Shown here in pieces: positions 11,157 through 22,067 of a DNA stretch of 64,000 bases. A model generated the notes under the pieces. The model searched no databases, was not told the origin of the DNA, and worked only from the letters and a program-made list of their open reading frames with translations. This DNA comes from Phlegmacium glaucopus (Eukaryota; Basidiomycota; Agaricomycetes; Agaricales; Cortinariaceae): the NCBI GenBank assembly GCA_015039465.1, contig MU130240.1:146647-210646 (forward strand), given 5' to 3'. The position numbers and the translations under genes are program-made. Every line of letters starts with the position of its first letter. Within the stretch, counting starts at the first letter, position 1.

Positions 11157-11735
11157 TGTTAAGTTTAAAGCAAAGAAGTCATGTCGGAGCTACTCCGGAA
11201 TGGACGGAACGGAACCGGAACAGTAAGCGGAAAGGACGTTGGCCTCAGCGTGTGTGCTGTGCCGCCCAGCTCCTAAGGTGTCCTGATTTCGGAACGGAAG
11301 AAGAAGTAATAAGACAGAAGACCTCAGTGACTTAGAGGACGAACAAGAGGAGGAAACAAAGTTGATATTCGAACTGAGGGAAAACATACAAGTTTTGAGT
11401 ACTTAAATAAATAAAGGAATAGCAACCGAAATATAAGAGATAAATATAAGTGCTGCGTTCTGCTCCCGGAAAGGTTCTGCATTCTTGGGTGAATAATCCA
11501 TGGCGGGGATGCTGACTGATGATGGGAAAGATGATGACAAAGAATAGTGGTAGTGGCGAAGAAGTGATAATGGATTTGGAGTATAGACGGAGGAACCGGA
11601 ATGACACAGAGAAGTCTCGGAGTTGAACATAGGAAGAATAGTTCAGGATGTAAGGGAAGGCACTGTACGGAGTACGGACTACCAGAAACAGCTCCGACGG
11701 AGCCGGACCGGAGTAATGTATAACGGAATGTAACA
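11157..11735. mobile_element. Solo LTR 1 inside the Plavaka-like element
   Basis: 579 bp beginning TGTTAAG and ending GTAACA, flanked by the perfect 5-bp direct repeat CTGAC (11152-11156 and 11736-11740). No internal retroelement genes. Consistent with LTR-LTR recombination after retrotransposon insertion. Confidence 0.8.
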
Positions 11736-12114
11736 CTGACAAGTATTATGAGTATTAAATGCAGGATCAAGCACAAGATTTGACTGGGCTACAAAAATTG
11801 AAGACACAAGCACAATCATTGTCCAAGATAGACAAATTGGCGTCAAGTGTATCATCATCGCTGTCCTCGGAATGTCCCAAACAGGCCGCCACCAATTCTT
11901 TCCAGCGAGTTTCTGGGACACCTTTCTTTCCTTTGAAACCGTCGTAGTATGTATCAACCTGTGATCCCCAAAATTCCTTTGAGAATTCCTTCACCTTAGT
12001 GGATGGCTTGGAAAGATGTTTGACAGCACACTCAAGCTGGAATACAAGCCTGTGAGAAACAGCCTATCATTACTTGGGCTGTACTTACTGCTCCCATGAT
12101 CAACGCGACAAGAC

Positions 12115-13526
12115 TGTAAGAATGTAATCGTTCCGGAGTTCGAAACGGATGATTTTGAGAGGGTAAGCCGGAAAGTCGGTTTCCGATGTGCAAGCGCTTA
12201 AGTCACGAGACACGCAATTTCACTAACAATCACGAAGTCGTATAAGTGGTGTGTTTGTTATTTAGACGAGTAAATGCAGTAAAGAGATTATCAAAATCTC
12301 CTTTTGAGAATGAGTTATGAGTCTGAAGCTGGCTAGTAGGTGGGGACTTTTTCCACTGTCTTCTACAGTTATTATGTGCTACCTTTTATATGTGGAAAGA
12401 AAAGAAAATTTAAAATGAAATCTTCTTAGCGTATTGATCTTAAGAAAATTTATGTTGCTTTAATTAATTTTTAGAGCGTCCTAGCTCCCTTTTAGATATC
12501 TTCATTTTCATTTTCTCTTGCGCGAACCCGGTGATGTACCTGCGGTGGGATCAGACCGCAAGTAGTAACGTAGTTCGGAGGGATTAATGTAGGTTTCCTC
12601 GATAGAATTTAAAGGGAAGTTCACGGTATCGAAATACGCTAGACGAGTAGACCGCGAAGATAGCGAAGTCCGCGAATGATAACGCAGTACGCGAAGTAAC
12701 TTAAAGGATGAGACTATTGACTTAGAACGTTGCTGCAAAGTTTATGGGATCAAAACTCTGGCCGTCTCTTGTTCACCTGGCCTCCTACTTGCTACAGGTA
12801 CTTAATACAAGAGTAACAAGCTAGCCAGGTGCGGATATGCGAAACAGTAATGTAAAAATTGAGCTAGTGCGAAGTCACATGGGCCCAGTAGTTTGGTAAC
12901 AAAGAAATAGGAGATAGAATAATAATAGAAGTGATGAGTAAAGAGGTCAGTTGAATGACCTCCTGTTTCGAAGGAGATGATACAATAATAATATATATGG
13001 AAAGTTAAAAGAAAGTAAGTTGAAAAGAACACGGACCATGATCAAACCAGTGAAAGGGATGTGTATGCGAGCCGTGAAAGACCGCGAGATCAAAGGGAAG
13101 CTGTGGAAAGGTGTGGTTGCGAAGGAAAGAAATGGCTAAGTCCAGTATTGATAGAGAGAGTTGAAGGTATGTCTAAGTATGAAGCGCGAAGAGGAATGAG
13201 GGTGTGTTGGATAGTTAGAAAGGTCGTAGGAGTGATGTGCGAAGGTTATGCGAGGCCTATATCATGTTGTGTGATGTGCGAAGGATGTGCGACAACCGCG
13301 AATGAGAGTGCGAGTGAAGTTGGTACCCGCGAGGCATCCGCGTATACTGCAAAGTTGTTAAATCGCAAAAATAACCAGTTTACGAACCTAGAGGCTATAT
13401 GGATCCTATCACCGGTCCTGCCCGTGCTTGTGCGTTACTTTTCCAAAACGGAAAGTCACGCGTGACTTGTTTCTAGAACAGGCAATGCTTGCGAAATACG
13501 CGTTCGAACGATTACCGTTCCTTACA
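12115..13526 (-). repeat. 3' LTR of the Ty3/gypsy element, interrupted
   Basis: The LTR parts 12115-12531 and 13416-13526 total 528 bp, exactly the length of the other LTR. They are separated by an 880-bp insert plus the duplicated CCGG. Confidence 0.9.
12532..13411. mobile_element. Solo LTR 2 nested in the gypsy LTR
   Basis: 880 bp beginning TGATGTACC and ending CCTATCA, with TGAT/ATCA inverted ends. It is flanked by CCGG (12528-12531 and 13412-13415), which occurs once in the intact LTR at 16218-16221. It contains many GCGAA/TGCGA motifs and no coding region of note. It is the youngest insertion in this stack. Confidence 0.75.
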
Positions 13527-14146
13527 CCTCCAGGGGACTACAAATGTTGACTCCCTAGTCAACCAACTCTTCAGGAGCCTTTCTTTCAATTTCGGCCATT
13601 TGATGATTTTCGTTATGCCGCCGTAAATTCCGGGAAGTACTGTACTGTTTCTTAAGACCCTTGGTACGTGCTCGATTGTTGGAATGACTGCCGGTTCGAA
13701 ATATGTATCTGACAATTTTTCCTTTTCAGTCTCGCTCCATGCGAATGTCGTCTCGTGAATTTTGATTAGGTGGTAGGCCAATTTTTCTTCTTCGGACTTT
13801 AAGAACTGATTTTTGTTGACTGGTATCTGTTCTTTTTGTTCTAGGGTGCGTCGAATTCCTGGCAAGATTTCCGGGGGTGATATCGGCAATATAGGCAGCT
13901 CGGATAATGGTTTACTAGGTGTGTTTCGTATGATTCTATCTTTCTCTGGTAGCGTCATTGCTACTGGCTTGACTCTGTCTGCTATCTTTTTGTAGACAAA
14001 TAACTCTCGGCTTTCTTCTTGGCTTGGCTTGGCTGGCTCGTCGGTCTTGTTTCTGTGGTAGGTCGAAATGTTTTTACTTGTTTTATATGTCTGACTCGGT
14101 GTATCAGGGCTATCTCCTCTATTTCCGGATGAATCATCGATGCCTA
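13512..14146 (-). pseudogene. Truncated pol (N-terminal RT region) of the gypsy element
   Basis: The frame is open from the gag stop, in the -1 frame relative to gag. It contains the region that precedes reverse transcriptase in fungal gypsy elements: KPVAMTLPEKDRII..., SETEKEKLSDTYFEP and VIPTIEHVPRVLRN, then VLPGIYGGITKIIK. Immediately after, where the RT palm should begin, the sequence jumps to KWPKLKERLLKSWLTRES and runs into the LTR. RT motifs such as YxDD, RNase H and integrase are therefore absent. A deletion joins the RT N-terminus to the 3' end of the element. Confidence 0.85.
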
Positions 14147-15445
14147 AAAACCCTGCGTTACGTTGGTGCGTTTTCGATTTCGGGGTCGAGTGGGGATGGT
14201 TATTAATTCCTGAGTATTAGGGTCCAATACCGTGAGCCGAGAATCGCCATTCGAGTAATGCTGGTGCGACGCTTGCGTGAGAGTGAAGAATGGTCGGCCT
14301 AGGAGTACTTCGTAGGGCGCGTCTTTGACGACTTGGGCCTGGACATAGAAATCGTACCCGCCAATCGTTAATTTGAGGTTCTTAATTAATCCCATCGTTT
14401 TATCTTTAGTCAAATTAGCTGACTCCATGATGATGGTCTCATCTGCTCGTAACGGAAGGCCGGACCTTTGCCAAATGTCCTCTCGAATACTTAATATCTG
14501 CGAACCATCATCGATCGTCGCTTCCACTTCGCATCCCTCTATTATGACATCAACCGCTCGTAATTCTTCAATTTCTTTTGCTACGATCAGGTTTTCCACT
14601 GCCAGACTAGCTAGCAGCATTTGATGTACATCTTCTCGGTCTGATGTCTCGACGAATGCTGCTGTGCCAACTCGCTTAGCTGTCAACTGCTCCTTGATGT
14701 GACGTCTGACATCGGGCGATACGGATAACAATTCTCGCGTAGTGATAGTGATAGGTACGTCTAGGGCTTGCTTTGCCACCTTTTCGACTAGCGAAGGTTC
14801 CTCGATCGGCATGCTGTAACGAAACTGGGGCTCCGGTGCTGAGCTCGTGTCGTTTGCTTTCTTTGGCGGTCCTTGCTGTGTTTGTGGTTTAGCTGTGCTG
14901 CCGTATTTCTTTTGGCGAGCATTGTCGATTTTCTTTTGTGTGGGGTTTTCGGCTCTCAGCTGGCTTTGTACCTCGGCTCTGAATGAGGGGTCCATCCCCT
15001 GCACAAAATACCCGCTGATCTCTCTGTCCGTCAACCGTGATTTACTTTTAAGGAATGTGGCGATCGTTAGGAACGAGCGTCTATATGCTCCTAGTTCTTC
15101 GGCGTTCCGGATATTTCTTAAAGCTTGATCTTCGACTAGGGCTGTGAGGTTGGCTACCGAGTATTTTCGTTCGCCCGTAGATCCAGGGTACAAATCAAAT
15201 AATTCCATTTTGAAATCAACCCATTTTGACGTTGCTACAGCGTCTTGCATCTGCCATAACTCTCTATCTTCGTTTGGCGCATATCTGATGGTCCATTCGA
15301 TGGTTTGCCTTTCGTCTAGCCCGCATGCAGTGGCCAACTGTTCGACTTCATCTAGAAATATCGATAGCGATGCCGGCCTGCCATCAAATTTTGGCGCCGC
15401 GTGATGATTCCGGCCTGGCATAATTGATGTGGCTATTTCTGGCAT
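14144..15445 (-). CDS. Gag-protease polyprotein of the gypsy element
   Basis: 433 aa from the ATG at 15445 (MPEIATSIMPGRNHHAAPKF). The frame is open for at least 100 codons further upstream without an ATG, so initiation is uncertain. The gag part has the PKFDGRPASLSIFLDEVEQL and retrotransposon-gag features EWTIRYAPNEDRELW and LDYFVQG-like REISGYFVQGMDPSF. The C-terminal third is a retropepsin-like domain with IDDGSQILSIREDIW around the catalytic Asp (D-D-G-S instead of the usual D-S/T-G) and a GLIKNLKLTIGGYDFYVQAQV, then LLGRPFF strand pattern. No CCHC knuckle was seen. The protein would package the element RNA and cleave the polyprotein. The frame is intact. Confidence 0.85.
   Translation of the reverse strand: MPEIATSIMPGRNHHAAPKFDGRPASLSIFLDEVEQLATACGLDERQTIEWTIRYAPNEDRELWQMQDAVATSKWVDFKMELFDLYPGSTGERKYSVANLTALVEDQALRNIRNAEELGAYRRSFLTIATFLKSKSRLTDREISGYFVQGMDPSFRAEVQSQLRAENPTQKKIDNARQKKYGSTAKPQTQQGPPKKANDTSSAPEPQFRYSMPIEEPSLVEKVAKQALDVPITITTRELLSVSPDVRRHIKEQLTAKRVGTAAFVETSDREDVHQMLLASLAVENLIVAKEIEELRAVDVIIEGCEVEATIDDGSQILSIREDIWQRSGLPLRADETIIMESANLTKDKTMGLIKNLKLTIGGYDFYVQAQVVKDAPYEVLLGRPFFTLTQASHQHYSNGDSRLTVLDPNTQELITIPTRPRNRKRTNVTQGF
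14147..14153 (-). promoter_or_regulatory. Putative -1 ribosomal frameshift site GGGTTTT
   Basis: On the coding (minus) strand gag ends CAG GGT TTT TAG. The heptamer G_GGT_TTT fits the X_XXY_YYZ slippery consensus in the gag frame and touches the stop codon at 14144-14146. The pol frame continues exactly -1. No downstream pseudoknot was evaluated. Confidence 0.6.
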
Positions 15446-15784
15446 TGTGTGGTGTATTCGCTCGGCTGGTAAGCTAGTTGTCCTGATGGATTCTGATCGG
15501 CGTGTTTCGGCTGATGTCCAAACAGCAGGGACTAGGCGAAGGCTTGGCAACGGGTTTTTTGTTTGGTTAGGGGTTGTTTCTTCTGATGATGATGATTCTT
15601 CCGTTGCTGTAGGACTATTCGGCGGTTCTGGGTATGCCGAATCTGGGTATGGCAGACTTCCAAAGGGCTGATATTCGTTGTTCGTGTTTGTCTACTTTTG
15701 TATTGTTGGCTTTCCGAAGGTATCCGGCCTTCGAAATTGCCTTTAGAGAATATTGGTTTGATTTATTTTATAAGCTTGCACCTC

Positions 15785-15801
15785 CCTCGCGGTGGGCTCC
15801 A
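15785..15801 (-). other. Primer-binding site of the gypsy element
   Basis: TGGAGCCCACCGCGAGG on the minus strand, 3 nt inside the 5' LTR (15805-16332). The leading TGG would pair with a tRNA 3' CCA end. The tRNA species was not identified. Confidence 0.65.
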
Positions 15802-15804
15802 AGT

Positions 15805-16332
15805 TGTAAGAATGTAATCGTTCCGGAGTTCGAAACGGATGATTTTGAGAGGGTAAGCCGGAAAGTCGGTTTCCGATGTGCAAGCGCTTAAGTCACGAGA
15901 CACGCAATTTCACTAACAATCACGAAGTCGTATAAGTGGTGTGTTTGTTATTTAGACGAGTAAATGCAGTAAAGAGATTATCAAAATCTCCTTTTGAGAA
16001 TGAGTTATGAGTCTGAAGCTGGCTAGTAGGTGGGGACTTTTTCCACTGTCTTCTACAGTTATTATGTGCTACCTTTTATATGTGGAAAGAAAAGAAAATT
16101 TAAAATGAAATCTTCTTAGCGTATTGATCTTAAGAAAATTTATGTTGCTTTAATTAATTTTTAGAGCGTCCTAGCTCCCTTTTAGATATCTTCATTTTCA
16201 TTTTCTCTTGCGCGAACCCGGTCCTGCCCGTGCTTGTGCGTTACTTTTCCAAAACGGAAAGTCACGCGTGACTTGTTTCTAGAACAGGCAATGCTTGCGA
16301 AATACGCGTTCGAACGATTACCGTTCCTTACA
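15805..16332 (-). repeat. 5' LTR of the Ty3/gypsy element
   Basis: Intact 528-bp LTR with TGTAAG...CTTACA ends. Every position I compared with the other LTR was the same, implying recent insertion or conversion. Confidence 0.9.
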
Positions 16333-18569
16333 AGACCTTTTGGATATCCATTGTCCAAGACTGAGCCAGCCCTGAGGCTAAGAAGAGGGGTAGCAAGGTT
16401 GATGATGAAAGGGCTGAGCAAGCGACCTCCAGGAAACTGTATCTATCAGCAGCTATACTTCTTTGGGGCGGAAATATTAGCTTACTTCATATGCCAGATC
16501 TTTCTGGTCAATTGGCGAACCCATTGGCGATGGCTCCTTGAAAAAAAGTGGACCATCTGTGACACGTAGAGCCCACCAAAGCCAGTCCTTGGCTGCTTGC
16601 TCATCTTTGAAAGTGTTGAGCTGCTTTTTCACAAGGTTGATGGCATTGGAACCGATATTGGACCATTTCTCGTTGACACGATTATACGCCTAGACAGAAA
16701 AGAGAATCAAAATTGTGATGATAGAACAGAAAAAATGGCTCACCAATAAATAGATAGCATCTGACGAGGTAATTGTATACTCAACATTGGGGTAAACCTC
16801 TTCGATGATGACCTGCAGCAAGGCAACAAATTGATCACTTCCATGACAGAAGGCATCAAATGGCTTATCAGAGCTGAAGAATTTGTCATAAAGCGTTGGA
16901 AGGAAGCTGCCCCGCCACTCTGCTTCTGCAAATTCTGGGAGATGAGACATTTGGACATTATTCCCATTCAAGCATTGAGGCTTTGACTTCACGGCGACTG
17001 CGGTCTTGACTACAGAGCCTTTCTTGGACATTTGTGCTTTGACTGGCATGGAATCTTCCTTATGCTTCTCTGTCTTGACGCGAACCAAGGGTGGGATCTC
17101 CACTGCAACCATTTTTGCAGCTGCACGAGGAGCATACTCCTCCTCCTCAATAGACACAAGCTTGATTGACTCCATATCAGAAATTTTATAAATTTGTAGA
17201 GAAGGTACTTGCCTCATTTTGGCATGAGAGGTCTCGTTTGGCTTGCTGAGCACCCTTCGTCAGCTCTTCTTTGGTGAGTGTGTGAGGTCCAGGCTTTGAT
17301 GAGGGAGGGAATGGATTGACACCTTCTGCATAAGAATCCTCGAGTCCACCGGCCAAAATCTGGACATGCATTTGCTTTTTGGCAGGTTCCTTGATCAAAT
17401 CGGCCTCCAAGTTCCAATCTGGGAGGAGCCCGGATGTGAAAGTGACCTTTTGGGATGTCCTGTTATCTTATCAATCAGCATCATTTGTAAACACCAGGCT
17501 GTGACTCACTTCTTCCCACCTTTCCCTTTCTTCTTACCACCGTCTACTTGCGCTTTGAGGGCTTTGATTTGCTGTTGAAGCGCTTTGTTGGTCTCCTGTT
17601 AGGCAAGGTGAGTACTTTGGTAGCCTGAATTCAACTTGGAAATCTGACCTTCAGTGTCAGTGCATCTTCAGCCCCACCATCCGATTCAGATTTGGAATCC
17701 TCGATGGCTGCGTACCCTATGAACTCCTCACCACTTTCATCCTCAATCTCGGCAAAGGTCCTGATGGTTCAGATGGCAGTTTCAGCCCTATCAATGTCCT
17801 CGTCGATGTCCATCTTTGCCATTATGCGATGATTCTCTTTGGTAAGTTCTTCTTGTCGTTTCTTTTCCGCTTCTGCCTTAGCCTTATCAGTGGCTATCTC
17901 TTCCCTAGTTCGTCATTTCCGTTTCTGAGGCCCCACAGGCTTTATGATGTGAGCTCGATCTGAGTGTTGTACTTGAGCCTCAGGTTCGGGTTGCTTTGGC
18001 TCCTTCCTTGTCCTTGTCGTCCTGGTGGCAACCACTTGGTCAGGTTCACTGGTTGGTGGGTTGTTGGCTTTGACCTGCTGTTTAGACTTGCTGACAGCTG
18101 TCTTAGCTTTCTTGCCTGGTGGAGGCTGTGCCACCTCTACAACATTGAGGGTATTCACCTCAAGAGACCGCTTGCCCTTTGTGGCACCAGCTTTCTGCAT
18201 TGTGAGGGGAATGTCATGGGTACGAGCCATTTTTGTGGTTCAGGTTTGGATAGGATTGAAAATGGGGTTGACCTCAAAGTAAGCGCGGCTTAACTCTAAG
18301 ATGTGGGTTGAGAAGCTAATTTGGATATTAGTTTTGAGATGAAGTTGGAAGGCTTGTTGTGTTAGGGTGGAGACGTGTCAGTCTCTGTTCATTTGGTTGG
18401 GTAAGATGTGTTAGCTTGGGGCTGACACATTTTATTTGGTCAGGCATGGATCTTGGTCAAAATCCCCAAAGTTGTGTGTTTTCCCCGTTTGTTTGTAACC
18501 TTTAGACATATTGATATTTACCAAGTCAGACTCCCCACAATACATCTCCCTTCTTGACCAATTTCTCCC

Positions 18570-21500
18570 ATGCCAGAAGATTTCCCTTGCACTCATCCTG
18601 GCTGCCATCGCACCTTTAAGCGACCCAGCAACCGAACACAACATTATAACACTCATCATCGCCTGCTGTCCCCCGACTCTGAACCTGATGCAGCTCATGA
18701 ATTCCACATCAAATATCACCCAAAGCTAAATGGTACGTACCCATCCCATTTTGTGGAAGACTCTCTGCTGATTGCACTTTACAGCTTTGCCCTGCGACAA
18801 GGATGGGAATTTTCTACCTGCGCATACTCGACCACCACCTCTTGATGCACCCAATGCAACCAAAGACAATATGTACCACCCTTTTGAAGATCAACTTGCA
18901 TTCAACTGGGCTTGCTACCACTTTGCAGAGCTTCAGTCATCCGAGCGTGAAATCAACAAGGGCTTGAACCTTTGGCTTGCCCCAAGTTTAAAAGCGGGCG
19001 ATGACACGCCACTACCTTGGTCTTCAGCAGAGGAAATGTATCAAACAATTGATGCAATTCAAGAGGGAGATGCACCATTTGACACCATCTGCTTCAAATA
19101 TGCAGGTCCAATTTGTCCCAACCCGCCAGCCTGGATGACAGAAACATATGAACTCTGTACATGAAATGCTCGAACCCTCTTGCACCACCAACTTGCCACA
19201 GCTGACTTCGCAAGTACCTTCACTCCCAGACCTTACCGTCAATTTGATCACACCGGTGATTGTGTGTGGTCTAATCTGATGTCTGGAGATTGGGTATGGA
19301 ATGAAGCAGTGCGTATTCAACAAAACTTCTGTACATTGTACTAACTCCAATCTCAGGATACAATTACTCAAGACAAACGTACACATGGGGCTATGCTTGT
19401 ACCCATTATATCTGGCAGCGACAAAACAATGGTTTCCGTCGCAACTGGGCATCAAGAATATCACCCAGTTTATGAGTCACCTGGGATCATCACAAATACT
19501 GCTCGACGCACTCATGGGAATGCAGTCCTTCCAGTCACATTCCTTCCTATCCCGAAAAGTTTGTCATGATTTTTTTTTTGCTTCAACATATTTCACTAAC
19601 CTATTATATCACTGTAGCAAACAAACGTCAATGAAAACGACCTGAATATCAGTGTTTTGTCCACCAGATGTACCACATGTGCCTTGCCCAAATTTTCACA
19701 CCACTTTGATCAGAAATGACGGTCCCAGAGGTTGTCCGTTGCCCTGACGGTCATTTCAGAAGAGCGATCTACAGTCTTGGGCCATATATTGCCGATTATC
19801 CTGAACAGGTTTGGCTGGCAGGAATTGTTCAGGGTTGGTGTCCGAAGTATGTGTTTCAATCATAGTCTATGTTAACTCAGAGCTAATCGACATCTTAGAT
19901 GCGAGGCAAAGCCAGATAATTTGTATGATAACCTCAATGAGACCCGCCGTCGTAAACATGAAAGGACTGACTTCATCATCAAATGCTTTGATCCCGGCAC
20001 TGTCTGGGAAAATTATGGGATCCGGAGTGATGTCGTTGTAAGTCATTCCGATTTCAAACACTTATCTCGAATTAATCAAACTCTAAGCCATTTACTCATG
20101 GATTTCCACGTGCCGATATCCACACCCTTCTGTCACCCGATCTCCTTCATCAACTCATCAAAGGTACCTTTAAGGACCACCTAGTGACATGGGTGAATGA
20201 CTATCTCCACATCAAGTACGGTGAGGCTCGAGCACTTGAAATAATACATGACATTGATCGACGGTAAGTAATAATGCCTAGTATACAATATATTGAACCT
20301 AAACTGACCCTCAATAGCATCTCTGCAGTTCCATCATATGCAGGGCTTCGCCGATTCAGCAAGGGTTGAGACTTCGCACAATGGACTGGAGATGACTCAA
20401 AGGCATTAATGAAGGTACTATTGAACCCTATCTATGCCCGAATGCAACAATACTCACATTGCAAATAGGTTTATATTGCTGCAATTGCTGGCCATGTACC
20501 ATCAACAATGGTCCAGTGCATATCAACATTTATGGACCTCTGTTACATATTCTGGCAAAATGCAATTACTGCGAGTGCCCTTGCGACTGCCGAAGCACTC
20601 CTCAAGTGATTCCATGAACTCCGCTGCATCTTTATCACAGAAGGTGTTCACAAGTCGATTTCTTTGCCACGCCAGCATGCACTCCCTCATTATCTCACCT
20701 CAATTACCTTGTGTGGGTCCCCCAATGGCCTTTGTTTGTCAATCACAGAATCAAAGCATATCAAAGCCGTGAAAGAGCCTTGGTGCCAGTCAAGTCACTT
20801 CAGGGCGCTCATCCAAATGCTATGGACAATCATTTGGATGGAAAAGCTTGCTGCATTATGATGTAGATTATTAAGAGAAGGATTGCTCCGTGGCAGCACA
20901 GCAGCTCATTTTGCTTCAAATCAAGGTGAAGAAAGTGAGCTCAATGGTGATGAACCAGCTGGCAGCGACAGGGGTGGTGGATCAGATGATGATGAGGATG
21001 CAAACCAAGAGAAGCAAGGTGTTGAGGGGCGTCTGGACGATGCAGGGCCTGAGAATGGACCACCATCTCTTTCATCAATCACGTTGGCGGCTACACCAGG
21101 TATTTCAAAAGTCTATGTTCAATATTGAATATATACTTATCGTGTTTCTCAGTAAGACGGTATCCAAAAGACCTCCACAAGTTGGCACAGTACATCAATG
21201 AACCCAACCTCCCGTCTGCATTCAAGTCATTCCTCTATTCCATCCAACACCCTAACCGCCCAGTCCCAGATGATGTTGAAACCCGGGTCAATTTCAGCGG
21301 CAAGATCTACATTTTTCATTCTGCCATTACCCGCTTCTATGCCCCCAGTGACCTTTGTGGCCCTTGTGGGATGTACCGCCAACGCATTCGATGCAATCCC
21401 TCATGGTATGGCCACCCCCAACATGATACTGCTTTTGTTGTCGAAGACGAGAATCAGCCTGGGATGCAAGGGATGCACATTGCACAAATTCGCCTCCTGT

Positions 21501-22067
21501 TTTTGTTCACAGATTACGAGACCAACGAAGTGTTGGAAGTGTCAAGTTCACTCCGGGTAGATAAGCTGATAAAGAGAACATTATGCCAGAGGTCAAAGAT
21601 AAGAATACTATTTTTGTTATCATTCCTGTACTTGTATAAATACTAGTTACGATTAGAGTAGTTCTTTAGTCGAATAACTAGTGTCTTATCTGGTTAACAC
21701 CAACTTGAACCGTCCTAAGCCTCCATTCTATTGTCGCTCTTGATGTTATTACCCGTTATTTGCCTAAATTCAACACGAAGCAGGAAAACAAATTCAGTGT
21801 GCTCTTGTGAGCTGGTTTGTGCCTGCTTCTGAACAGCGTGACCCCGATACTGGCATGTGGACCGTCAAACCTGAAGGGACACGAAGGCATCAGCCAGTCC
21901 AGGTGATACCGTTGAAGAGCATTGCAAGAGGAGCTCATCTATTGCCTAAATATGGTGTTGGGATGTTGCCTGACTACGTTACGCATGTCAATGCCCTCGA
22001 CACATTCCAAACTTACTTCGTGAACCCATACATAGACCATCATTGCCACGAATTTCTGTCAGATTAG
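18570..22067 (+). pseudogene. Plavaka-type transposase, inactivated
   Basis: Multi-exon transposase of the basidiomycete Plavaka group. An N-terminal C2H2 finger (CTHPGCHRTFKRPS...HYNTHH) is followed, after an intron at about 18734-18783, by PCDKDGNFLPAHT. Typical blocks come next: LVPIISGSDKTMVSVATG, LPVTFLPIPK, PEVVRCPDGHFRRAIYSLGP, IVQGWCPKC, DIHTLLSPDLLHQLIKG, TFKDHLVTWV, QWTGDDSKALMK, LPRQHALPHY, GLCLSITESKHIKAVKEPW and, at the end, CALVSWFVPASEQ, ARGAHLLPKYG and FVNPYIDHHCHEFL. Six in-frame TGA codons (19162, 19632, 19707, 20367, 20607, 20859) each fall where Arg is expected. A 245-bp solo LTR splits the C-terminal domain. Removing it restores ETNE|AGKQIQCALV. Functionally dead. Confidence 0.85.
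21531..21775. mobile_element. Solo LTR 3 in the transposase gene
   Basis: 245 bp beginning TGTTGGAAGTG and ending AATTCAACA, flanked by the perfect direct repeat CGAAG (21526-21530 and 21776-21780). Removing it with one repeat copy rejoins the transposase reading frame. Confidence 0.82.

Larger units (their letters stand above)
12115..16332 (-). mobile_element. Ty3/gypsy LTR retrotransposon with deleted pol
   Basis: Two 528-bp LTRs (TGTAAG...CTTACA) that read as identical, flanked by the target duplication AGAC (12111-12114 and 16333-16336). The element runs on the minus strand, so 15805-16332 is its 5' LTR. The internal part holds gag-protease and only the start of pol: reverse transcriptase core, RNase H and integrase are missing. 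One LTR is interrupted by another solo LTR. The element sits inside an exon of the Plavaka accessory gene. Confidence 0.9.
11767..18230 (-). pseudogene. Uncharacterised Plavaka accessory gene, split by a Ty3/gypsy insertion
   Basis: A multi-exon gene transcribed away from the transposase. It starts MARTHDIPLTMQKAGATKGK with a basic Lys/Pro-rich region, then an acidic Glu-rich coiled-coil-like stretch (KAKAEAEKKRQEELTKEN). The conserved core has WRGSFLPTLYDKFFSS, YAITSSDAIYLL-like, AYNRVNEKWSNIGSNAINLV, WLWWALR and GYPKG, then VALIMGALECAVKHL after splicing. I recall similar proteins of unknown function near fungal transposases but cannot name a domain. The Ty3/gypsy element sits between Gly and Leu of the GYPKG|LVALIMGA segment; removing it with one AGAC copy restores frame. 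Two in-frame TGA codons (17913-17915 and 17769-17771) fit CGA-to-TGA changes. Not functional as it stands. Confidence 0.68.

Noticed and set aside
11324..11776. 150-aa hydrophobic minus-strand frame
   Set aside because: It lies inside solo LTR 1 and crosses its edge, so it is a by-product of the insertion.
13061..13465. 134-aa plus-strand frame
   Set aside because: It spans the end of solo LTR 2 and the gypsy LTR; no protein family and repetitive GCGAA-type sequence.
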